Source: TMP-86 sp031394735
GTDB taxonomy: Bacteria > Pseudomonadota > Gammaproteobacteria > Steroidobacterales > Steroidobacteraceae
NCBI GenBank assembly: GCA_031394735.1
Contig: JANMXI010000283.1
Coordinates: forward strand, 1-30,380
Direction: 5' to 3'
Length of the DNA: 30,380 nucleotides
Part shown: positions 24,463-30,380 of the stretch, in pieces
Numbering within the stretch: the stretch's first letter is position 1
Layout: the number at the start of each line of letters is the position of its first letter
Position numbers and translations under genes: made by a program
Notes under the pieces: generated by a model
The model's input: the letters and a program-made list of their open reading frames with translations, nothing else
The model's database searches: none
Told to the model about the DNA's origin: nothing

Positions 24463-25089
24463 ATGAGAAAAATTGTCTGGATTCAATGCGCGATGCTGGC
24501 GGCCCTGTTGGCGGCCTGCGTCACCATCAATGTGTACTTCCCCGCAGCGGCGGCAGAAAAGGCCGCCGACCGGATCATCGGCGATGTGATCGGCAAAGCC
24601 GAGAGCGCAAGCCCTGCACCGGCAACGAAAGATCCGTCGACCGGCTCGCTGGAAAGCGATGCCCAGCGCTTTCGCAGCGCGCTGCTGGCGGGCGTGGATC
24701 AGGTGTTGAGACGGGTGGTCGCGCCCGCGCAGGCCGCAGCGCCGGATCTGGATGTGTCGTCGGCGGCCATCCGGCAGATCACCGACTCCATGAAGTCACG
24801 GCACGCGACGCTCGCGAAATACTATGACGGCGGCGCCATCGGCTATACGGCCGACGGCCTCATCGACGTGCGCGATGCCAATGCCATCCCCTTGTCGGAG
24901 CGCAACTCGGTACGCAAAGCGGTGGCGGATGAGAACCACGACCGGGCGGCGCTGTACGCGGAAATCGCCAAGGCCAACGGACATCCGGAATGGCAGGCGG
25001 ACATCCGCGCCACCTTTGCCAAGCGCTGGGTGGCCAATGCCAAAGCCGGTTGGTACTACAACGACGGCAGCGGCTGGAAGCAGAAATAG
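24463..25089 (+). CDS. ydbL: YdbL-type DUF1318 lipoprotein (with YnbE-like N-terminal segment)
   Basis: A 208-aa protein. The lipobox LLAAC puts the lipidated residue at C19, followed by VTINVYFPAAAAEKAADRII, a segment typical of this family. Residues about 100-208 form DUF1318 (IRQITDSMKSRHATLAKYYD, IGYTADGLIDVRDANAIPLS, VRKAVADENHDRAALYAEIA, ending GWYYNDGSGWKQK). In E. coli the YdbL chaperone is a separate soluble periplasmic protein encoded after lipoprotein YnbE, which extends YdbH by beta-strand pairing. Here no separate ynbE is found in the 86-nt gap, and the lipidated N-terminus with its ITINV stretch may stand in for it. AGGAG lies 8 nt before the ATG. Third gene of the operon. Confidence 0.82.
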   Translation: MRKIVWIQCAMLAALLAACVTINVYFPAAAAEKAADRIIGDVIGKAESASPAPATKDPSTGSLESDAQRFRSALLAGVDQVLRRVVAPAQAAAPDLDVSSAAIRQITDSMKSRHATLAKYYDGGAIGYTADGLIDVRDANAIPLSERNSVRKAVADENHDRAALYAEIAKANGHPEWQADIRATFAKRWVANAKAGWYYNDGSGWKQK

Positions 25090-25097
25090 TGGAGTGG

Positions 25098-25137
25098 ATG
25101 TCGCGACGGCTCCTAAGCACGGGAACCGCCGCGACGT
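25098..25137. terminator. Possible stem-loop between convergent genes
   Basis: ATGTCGCG (25098-25105) can pair with CGCGACGT (25130-25137), one pair being G-U, around a 24-nt loop. It lies 9 bp after the ydbL stop and upstream of the end of a convergent minus-strand gene. No T-run follows on either strand, so it is a weak candidate for a shared transcript end. Confidence 0.25.
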
Positions 25138-25175
25138 CGCGCACGAGCGCGAGATCGACTGCGAAAGACGCGCGA

Positions 25176-25382
25176 TCAGGTCGCTTCTTTCTCTTCCTTG
25201 TTCTGCGCAATCCACAGCAGCGCGGCTTCGACATCGGCCAGGTCACTGGCGGTGAAACCTTCCAGACGGACCGTCGTGGACTCGGCCTTGCGGCGATTCA
25301 GTTCCGTGTTGGCGGTCGAATAGACCCACACCAAACCGCGCCGCACCTTGGAAGTAAATTTCTGTTGCTTGTCATCAGTCAT
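25176..25382 (-). CDS. Small hypothetical protein (68 aa)
   Basis: A 68-residue soluble protein, MTDDKQQKFTSKVRRGLVW at the start and ending WIAQNKEEKEAT. It is highly charged with no signal peptide or membrane segment, and would fold as a helix, a short strand region (STTVRLEGF) and a helix (SDLADVEAALLWIAQ). AAGGAGT lies 6 nt before the ATG, supporting translation. It follows the M28 peptidase gene by 36 nt on the same strand, so it is probably the last gene of the ABC transporter-peptidase operon. I recognise no family; the layout recalls small DNA- or protein-binding accessory proteins, but no function is claimed. Confidence 0.6.
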   Translation of the reverse strand: MTDDKQQKFTSKVRRGLVWVYSTANTELNRRKAESTTVRLEGFTASDLADVEAALLWIAQNKEEKEAT

Positions 25383-25418
25383 GTTCGACTCCTTACGTTT
25401 AATGAAGGCCGCGGGTCT

Positions 25419-27674
25419 TCAAGGACCCGTTCCGGTCTGTTCCAATTTCCGCCCGTACGCGTCGAGCGTGCCGGCGATGATGACCATGTAGCGATTGGCC
25501 TCGTCCCAACGTCGCTCTTCGATCGCCTCACGCACACCCGGCAGGGTCTTGACGCCGTATCCGGTATGGAACCCCGGCGCGTAGATCATGTGAGTAAACC
25601 ACGGCCGCCCGGGAAGTCCGCGCGCATCGGTCAGTTGCGACTCGAGGCTGGTGAGCAGCGCATTGTATTGCGCTCGCCGCACCGCCGATTGTGAATCGAC
25701 AGCGCTCAAAAGTCGATCGTATTGCGCGTCGAAGGCTTTGGCGCGGGCGCCAAGCCGGTCGATCGCATTGTCCAACACGGCGAAATCCAGATGTGGCACC
25801 GGCGACAGGACTGCAGGCAACGCACGCGTCTGCGTCGGATCCTGCGCCGCCTTGAAGGTGCCATCATCGAGCAACACCCGCTGCAATTGTGCCTGGGTGC
25901 GCATCGTATCGCCGAGGCGTTGTAATTCCTGCACATAAACGCCCACCGCCTTGCTGAAGTCCTGTGCGCGGAACGGCAGCAACGGCGACTGCGCCGCACG
26001 CAGCACCGTGTGACCGGCCACTTTTGCCAGCGCAACGCAATAGGTGAACCCCGGATCCACGAAGCGGCGAAAGTGATCGAAGGAATCGTAGGCGGAGTGA
26101 TACACGCCGTAGTCACCCTCGCCCGAGAATTCCAGATTGATCGCCGCAACACCTAAGTGCTGAATGAACGGCGTGAAATCCGAACCGGATCCCAGCGCCC
26201 CGAGGGTCAGCAGATCATCGGGTGCGGGATCCGGTGCATTCGATTCGAAGGCCGTCACCCGTTCCGTGGCGCGCGCACGCTGCGTCAGACTGACGCCGGT
26301 TTCCGGATCGCTGATGCCATCGGCCACTTCGGAGATAAAGCGTCGCAGCCCCTGACTGCCTTCGGCACTCAAAGTGCCGCGCATGCTCATGTCGGTATTG
26401 ACGTACAACGCCGCCTTGGACTTCAATTCCGCCGCATGCAATTCGGTCCATTCGGTGGAGCCGATCAGGCCGGGCTCTTCACCGTCCCAGCTGGCGTAGA
26501 CGAGCGTACGTTGCGGACGCCAGCCTCCTTTCAGCAGACTGCCGATGGCCTTCGCTTCGGCCAGCCACGCCACATGCCCGGAAAACGGGTCGGACGCGCC
26601 GAACACCCACGCATCATGATGATTGCCGCGGATCACCCATTGATCGGGAAAGTCGCGGCCCGGGATCTTGCCGATCACGTCGTACAGGATCTTCTGAGTC
26701 CAATCAGATTCGATTTTCAAATGCACCGAGGCGGGTCCGGGACCCAGGTGGTAGGTGAGCGGCAGCGAGCCTCGCCAGGCTTCGGGTGCGACCGGCCCCG
26801 CCAGCGCCGCGAGCAGCGGCTGCGCGTCGGCATAAGAAATCGGTAGCACCGGGATTTTCAAGATCGTGGCGGCGTCCTTGATGGCCAGCCGCTTGGCTTT
26901 AGGCACCGCACCGACGCCGGGCGTCAACGGATCGCCTGCATAGACCACCATGTCCTGCACCGATCCGCGTTGCACGGCATCCGGCGGTCGATAGCCGCCG
27001 CGCGGGTAAGCATCGCCGCTGCCGTATCCATCATCACGCGGGTCCGAATAGATGAGGCAGCCCACGGCGCCATGCTCGTAGGCGAGCTTCGGCTTCAGGC
27101 CGCGCCAGCCGGCACCGTAGCGCGCGATGACGATCTTTCCCTTGACGCTGATACCCAGCCGTTCCAGTTCTATGTAGTCGGCAGGCATGCCGTAGTTGAC
27201 GTACACCAGGTCCGCGGTGACATCGCCGTCGGCGCCGAACACGTTGTAGGGCGGCAGTTGCGTTGCGGTTTGCGTAGACGTGGCATCGCCCGCCACGGGC
27301 GGCTCGGCCAACCGCGCGACGACATGCGTCGGCGCCAACATTTCCAACGACACCTGTCGGGGCGTCGGGTACAACACTGAAAAGGTTTCGATGTCGGCCT
27401 GCCAGCCCCACTCACGCAGTCGATCGCGGATGAATTCGGCGTTGGCGCGATCGTGGTCACTGCCGACATGATTGGGAGCGGCGGAGAGCTGCTGCATCCA
27501 CGCGCTCAAATCGGCGCTCGACAGGCCAGCGTCGAAATCACGTTCCAGCGCTGCCTGAGCTTGCGCCGCATCGGGAGTAAAGCCGGTCATCGGCGGCGCT
27601 GCCGCCGTGGCGAGCGCGCTGAGGGCAAATCCAACCACCAGACCGGCCGCGCGCGGCGCAAGGTTCATCGTCAT
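25419..27674 (-). CDS. M28B metallopeptidase, glutamate carboxypeptidase II-like
   Basis: A 751-aa secreted peptidase. A signal peptide covers about residues 1-26 (LVVGFALSALATAAA). A protease-associated (PA) domain lies within the catalytic region (YVNYGMPADYIELERLG, GKIVIARYGAGWRG, YEHGAVGCLIYSDP). The two-zinc M28 site is complete: His in VIRGNHHDAWVFG, Asp in SDPFSGH, Glu-Glu in SWDGEEPGLIGSTEW, Asp in YVNTDMS and His in YHSAYDSFDH. The C-terminal about 170 residues match the transferrin-receptor-like dimerisation domain. This is the full architecture of GCPII/PSMA. Start ATG 27674 has AGGAG 6 nt upstream; the frame stays open upstream into yadH by chance. Likely substrates are acidic or other short peptides in the periplasm. 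23 nt separate it from yadH. Confidence 0.92.
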   Translation of the reverse strand: MTMNLAPRAAGLVVGFALSALATAAAPPMTGFTPDAAQAQAALERDFDAGLSSADLSAWMQQLSAAPNHVGSDHDRANAEFIRDRLREWGWQADIETFSVLYPTPRQVSLEMLAPTHVVARLAEPPVAGDATSTQTATQLPPYNVFGADGDVTADLVYVNYGMPADYIELERLGISVKGKIVIARYGAGWRGLKPKLAYEHGAVGCLIYSDPRDDGYGSGDAYPRGGYRPPDAVQRGSVQDMVVYAGDPLTPGVGAVPKAKRLAIKDAATILKIPVLPISYADAQPLLAALAGPVAPEAWRGSLPLTYHLGPGPASVHLKIESDWTQKILYDVIGKIPGRDFPDQWVIRGNHHDAWVFGASDPFSGHVAWLAEAKAIGSLLKGGWRPQRTLVYASWDGEEPGLIGSTEWTELHAAELKSKAALYVNTDMSMRGTLSAEGSQGLRRFISEVADGISDPETGVSLTQRARATERVTAFESNAPDPAPDDLLTLGALGSGSDFTPFIQHLGVAAINLEFSGEGDYGVYHSAYDSFDHFRRFVDPGFTYCVALAKVAGHTVLRAAQSPLLPFRAQDFSKAVGVYVQELQRLGDTMRTQAQLQRVLLDDGTFKAAQDPTQTRALPAVLSPVPHLDFAVLDNAIDRLGARAKAFDAQYDRLLSAVDSQSAVRRAQYNALLTSLESQLTDARGLPGRPWFTHMIYAPGFHTGYGVKTLPGVREAIEERRWDEANRYMVIIAGTLDAYGRKLEQTGTGP

Positions 27675-27697
27675 GGAAGTCTCCTGCAGTTGACAAC

Positions 27698-28483
27698 TCA
27701 ATCGCGGATGCCGCTGCCGCGATTCAACAAGTACACGGCAAGAGAAAACATGAACACCGCCGCGCCGATCATGATGCCGTACGCCAGGCGCAGGTCGACG
27801 TCGGTCGTGCCGAGGAAACCGAAGCGGAAGGCGCTGACCATGTACAGAATAGGGTTGGCATGCGAGGCGGCGCGCGCCCAGTCGGGCAGCATGTTGATGG
27901 AATAGAACACGCCGCCCAGATAGGTCAGGGGCGTCAGCACGAACGTGGGAAACCAGGAAATCTGGTCGAAGTTCTTGGCGAAAATGGCGTTGATGAAGCC
28001 GCCGAGGGAGAACACGATGCTCGTCAACAGCACCGCCGACACCGTCGCAAAGAGGTTGTGAATGGCCAGATGCGTGAAAAACAGCGCCACCAGCGTCACG
28101 ACGCTGCCCACCAGCAGGCCGCGCAAAACGCCGCCGCCGATGTAACCGGTGATGATCAGCCAGTTGGGAAGCGGCGAGACCAGCAATTCTTCGATGTGCT
28201 TGCCGAATTTTGCGCCAAAGAAAGACGACACCACGTTGGCATAGGAGTTGGTGATCACGGTCATCATGATCAGGCCCGGCGCGATGTACTGCATGTAATC
28301 GAAACCGCCGACGCTGCCCACGCGCCGCCCGATGAGGCTGCCGAAGATCACGAAGTACAAGGTCGCGGTAACGGCAGGCGGCACCAGCGTCTGGCCCCAG
28401 ATGCGCGCGATGCGATTGAACTCGCGGATGATGATGGTCTGGAAGCCGATCCAATCGGTGCGCGCGCGCGACGGGGTGCTCAT
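27698..28483 (-). CDS. yadH: ABC-2 type transporter permease (YadH-like)
   Basis: A 261-aa inner-membrane protein with six hydrophobic segments, for example VTATLYFVIFGSLIG, FTHLAIHNLFATVSAVLLTS and IMIGAAVFMFSLAVYLLN. The motif YIAPGLIMMTVITNSYANVV and the stretch FPTFVLTPLTYLGGVFYS are typical of the ABC-2 exporter permeases of the YadH type. Length equals that of E. coli YadH. The start overlaps the stop of the ATPase gene by ATGA, so the pair is translationally coupled and forms one exporter, probably with two copies of each subunit. The cargo of YadGH is not established; it cannot be read from the sequence. Confidence 0.9.
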   Translation of the reverse strand: MSTPSRARTDWIGFQTIIIREFNRIARIWGQTLVPPAVTATLYFVIFGSLIGRRVGSVGGFDYMQYIAPGLIMMTVITNSYANVVSSFFGAKFGKHIEELLVSPLPNWLIITGYIGGGVLRGLLVGSVVTLVALFFTHLAIHNLFATVSAVLLTSIVFSLGGFINAIFAKNFDQISWFPTFVLTPLTYLGGVFYSINMLPDWARAASHANPILYMVSAFRFGFLGTTDVDLRLAYGIMIGAAVFMFSLAVYLLNRGSGIRD

Positions 28484-29427
28484 AAGGGCAGGACCGCAGC
28501 GGTAGTTTGCGCCGGTTGTGCATCGACCAGGCGGATGAACAACTCCTCCAGGCGATTGACCTTGTTGCGCATGCTGCTCACCTCGACGCCCGCCTTGGAA
28601 AATTGCGCAAAGATTTCATTCAAGCTCTGGTCCTTGGAAATCTCCACCTCGAGGGTGTGGTCATCGATCAGGTGTGCGGTGAAGCCCTGCAGCGACGGCG
28701 CGCTGGTCAGCGCGGTGCGCAGGTTGAAAACGAAGATCTCCGTCTGCAGCTTGCGCAACACATTGGCCATGCTGTCGCGCTCGATGATCCGTCCACCATC
28801 GATGATGGCAACCTCGCGGCACAGATTCTCCGCCTCTTCCAGATAATGGGTGGTCAGGATGATGGTCGTGCCGCTGTCGTTGATCTCGCGCAGGAACACC
28901 CACATGCTGCGGCGGATTTCGATGTCCACGCCCGCGGTGGGCTCATCCAGGATCAGCAGCCGTGGCTCGTGCATCAGGGCCCGCGCGATCATCAAGCGCC
29001 GCTTCATGCCGCCGGACAGCGATCGGGCAATCGAGTTGCGCTTGTCCCAGAGCTGCAATTGCTTGAGATATTTCTCGGCGCGCTGCTTGGCCAGAGAACG
29101 CGGAATGCCATAGAACCCGGCCTGATTGACCACGATGGTCAGCGGGCTTTCGAACATGTTGAAGTTGATTTCCTGCGGCACGAGTCCAATGCAGGATTTG
29201 GCGACTTCCAGTTCCCGGTCGATGTCGTGACCAAATACCTCGACGCTGCCGCCGGTTTTGTTGACCAGGGAGGTGACGATGCCGATGGCCGTGGTCTTGC
29301 CGGCGCCGTTAGGCCCTAAAAGGGCGAAGAATTCGCCTTCCGCCACTTCCAGGTCGATGCCTTTTAGAGCCTGGACGCCGTTTTTGTAGGTCTTGGTGAG
29401 ATTCTTGAGGACGAGGGCCGGTTTCAT
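28480..29427 (-). CDS. yadG: ABC transporter ATP-binding protein (YadG-like)
   Basis: A 315-aa ATPase that drives the YadH permease. Walker A is ALLGPNGAGKTTAIG, the signature LSGGMKRRLMIARALMHEP, Walker B plus the catalytic Glu LLILDEPTAGVDIEIRR, and the switch His is in TIILTTHYLEEAENLC. The Q-loop segment is GLVPQEINF. The C-terminal about 80 residues form the extra domain common in ABC-2 exporter ATPases of the DrrA/YadG group. Full length. No strong ribosome site precedes the ATG at 29427. It is the first gene of a probable operon yadG-yadH-M28 peptidase-68-aa protein. Confidence 0.92.
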   Translation of the reverse strand: MKPALVLKNLTKTYKNGVQALKGIDLEVAEGEFFALLGPNGAGKTTAIGIVTSLVNKTGGSVEVFGHDIDRELEVAKSCIGLVPQEINFNMFESPLTIVVNQAGFYGIPRSLAKQRAEKYLKQLQLWDKRNSIARSLSGGMKRRLMIARALMHEPRLLILDEPTAGVDIEIRRSMWVFLREINDSGTTIILTTHYLEEAENLCREVAIIDGGRIIERDSMANVLRKLQTEIFVFNLRTALTSAPSLQGFTAHLIDDHTLEVEISKDQSLNEIFAQFSKAGVEVSSMRNKVNRLEELFIRLVDAQPAQTTAAVLPL

Positions 29428-29476
29428 AAGCAGGGGCGAAGCCTAAACCGCGCGTGCCGTGCCGCGCAATGTCTTA

Positions 29477-29515
29477 ACGAGGGCAAGTTCACCGAAAAGG
29501 CCGCCCCTCGTGAAC
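29477..29515. other. Two overlapping, mutually exclusive stems
   Basis: ACGAGGG (29477-29483) pairs with CCCTCGT (29505-29511), while GTTCAC (29487-29492) pairs with GTGAAC (29510-29515). The two stems share bases 29510-29511 and cross, so only one can fully form, or they make a pseudoknot. The element lies in the 96-bp gap between the unknown 207-aa gene and yadG. No T-run follows either stem, so a classical terminator is not indicated. Confidence 0.25.
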
Positions 29516-29523
29516 CGCCAGAT

Positions 29524-30147
29524 TTAGTTTGACAATCGCGCCGCGGCGGCGATCTGCAGGCCAAACAGCTGCGCACGCCGCAGATTGGCCGACCCTGGGC
29601 AACTCGCTGCGCTGGTCAGCGCGCACCAGAAGGAGCGGCAGTTAGCCCAGCGCAGGCTCAGGTGATGTCGCTGGGAACCGATCAAGGCCGGGAGCCGGTC
29701 AAGGGTGACTGCGCCTAAGTCCCGTGCCGTGCGCTCGGCCATCCCCAGGATCAGCGGCGCCGACAGCGGTTGGGTCTGCGCCAGATGCCAGCAAAAGAAC
29801 AGCGCCAATTGCAGGAACTCGGCGATCTGCGGATTCGGCGCCGGTAGGTCCGCCACGCTCCAGCGCTGCCCGGACTGCAAGGAGATCTGCCAATGGACGT
29901 CATCGCAAAAGCGGATGTCGAACAGGGCGTACGGGCATTGCGACAGCGCAGTTCGGCGCTCCTCGCCGAGTGCCGCAATGCGCCACGCGAGGTCGGCGGG
30001 CGCGTTCAGACCCCACTCCGATCCAGCGCCCGCGTGACGGGTGCCGGCCAGGTCCAGAAACCGGCGGTTCAACTGCCCCAGCGAGCCCAGCAACTGCGGC
30101 GACAACAGCGCCCCCGAATGCGATGCGGCGGTCTTTGCTTCGTGCAT
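29524..30147 (-). CDS. Hypothetical protein (207 aa)
   Basis: A 207-aa soluble protein beginning MHEAKTAASHSGALLSPQLL. It has several tryptophans and cysteines (SQCPYALFDIRFCDDVHWQI, LQLALFFCWHLAQTQPL, WANCRSFWCALTSAASCPG) and a helical pattern through most of its length, without signal peptide or clear transmembrane segment. AAGGGA 7 nt before the ATG supports the start. I do not recognise the family. It is on the same strand as yadG, 96 bp upstream, and divergent from the FlhC-like gene at the window edge across an A/T-rich region, so it may be co-regulated with that gene. It could be part of a flagellar or motility-linked group, but nothing in the protein shows this. Confidence 0.72.
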   Translation of the reverse strand: MHEAKTAASHSGALLSPQLLGSLGQLNRRFLDLAGTRHAGAGSEWGLNAPADLAWRIAALGEERRTALSQCPYALFDIRFCDDVHWQISLQSGQRWSVADLPAPNPQIAEFLQLALFFCWHLAQTQPLSAPLILGMAERTARDLGAVTLDRLPALIGSQRHHLSLRWANCRSFWCALTSAASCPGSANLRRAQLFGLQIAAAARLSN

Positions 30148-30272
30148 TGGCGAATCCCTTCCATGAGTTTTGAATCGAGGTAAAAACGGCAGTAATCCGC
30201 TGTGAAGAATCGTCTACCATTCCTTTTAAACTTTGTGACTAAATTTTGTCAAATTTTTTAAAGGGGGAAAAC
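30148..30272. promoter_or_regulatory. A/T-rich divergent promoter region
   Basis: This 125-bp intergenic region is markedly A/T-rich at its right end, unlike its surroundings. It contains TGAC-N8-GTCA (30236-30251) and AAAGGGGG six nt before the ATG of the rightmost gene. It must hold the promoters of two divergent genes, but I could not assign -35/-10 pairs with confidence. Confidence 0.4.
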
Positions 30273-30380
30273 ATGCGTATTTCGGATGATCGATACACCC
30301 GCGACCGGCAAAACATGGAAATCGCCGTGCGTCTCATTCAGCATGAGGCGCGCACCCTGACCATCCGAGAATGGACCGGT
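30273..30380 (+). CDS. FlhC-like regulator, partial (5' end only)
   Basis: The first 36 codons of a gene cut by the window edge: MRISDDRYTRDRQNMEIAV, then RLIQHEARTLTIREWTG. A strong ribosome site (AGGGGG, 6 nt) fixes the start. The pattern of a short polar head followed by an amphipathic helix with A-x-R-L-I and then an arginine-rich segment resembles the N-terminus of FlhC-type transcription regulators and relatives with an extra DDR-Y/F-RDR head. The identification rests on few residues. The rest of the gene lies outside the window. Confidence 0.5.
   Translation, partial: MRISDDRYTRDRQNMEIAVRLIQHEARTLTIREWTG

Noticed and set aside
27675..28523. Open frame extending the M28 peptidase upstream to 1034 codons
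   Set aside because: The extension overlaps yadH in another frame and is Arg/His-rich nonsense; the signal peptide and ribosome site place the start at 27674.
1..30380. CRISPR arrays, tRNA or rRNA genes, prophage or integron structures
   Set aside because: No regularly spaced repeats, cloverleaf sequences, rRNA motifs or phage and integrase genes were recognised by eye.

Overview
The window reads as chromosome of a GC-rich gammaproteobacterium, probably from the Steroidobacter/Nevskia/Xanthomonas side of the class. This is inferred from gene content only: gltBD, a YdbH/YdbL-type envelope operon, YadGH, bactofilin, oligopeptidase B and a proteobacterial dedicated sortase (PDS) type two-component pair. 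Coding density is high and most genes are conserved household or envelope genes. No rRNA, tRNA, CRISPR array or intact insertion sequence was recognised.

Layout. 1-700: a poorly coding stretch with two short minus-strand ORFs and a possible decayed transposase fragment. 859-3584: pdsR-pdsS, a response regulator and a sensor kinase with a large extracytoplasmic sensor region; no sortase is visible in the window. 3734-3970: a solitary AbrB/SpoVT-type DNA-binding protein. 3979-10425 (minus): gltB-gltD-ogt, the two subunits of glutamate synthase followed by a DNA repair methyltransferase. 10619-11050 (minus): a CBS-pair protein, divergent from oligopeptidase B (11148-13262). 13274-13319: a near-ideal minus-strand terminator beyond a SPOR lipoprotein gene (13551-14312).

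14452-17839 (plus): bactofilin, then glycerophosphodiester phosphodiesterase, a short glycerol-3-phosphate dehydrogenase and an outer-membrane beta-barrel protein. The last three genes are packed together (2-nt gap, then 4-nt overlap) and look like a glycerophosphodiester/glycerol-3-phosphate module. 17843-20246 (minus): an unusual membrane-anchored response regulator (receiver, transmembrane helix, coiled coil, OmpA-like periplasmic domain), whose 3' end overlaps a YheT-type alpha/beta hydrolase gene.

20330-25089 (plus), divergent from that regulator: an LtaS/OpgB-type phosphoglycerol transferase, a YdbH-like inter-membrane lipid transport protein and a YdbL (DUF1318) lipoprotein. This looks like an envelope-building operon. 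25176-29427 (minus): YadG/YadH ABC exporter, a GCPII-like M28 peptidase and a 68-aa protein. 29524-30147 (minus) is an unknown 207-aa gene, divergent from a gene that runs off the right edge (30273 onward) and begins like an FlhC-type regulator.

Most worth following up: the receiver-TM-OmpA protein with its divergent lipid operon, the apparent merger of a YnbE-like lipoprotein head with a YdbL domain, and the PDS two-component pair with an 11-bp-phased direct repeat upstream. All functions are judged by eye from protein motifs; no database search was run.
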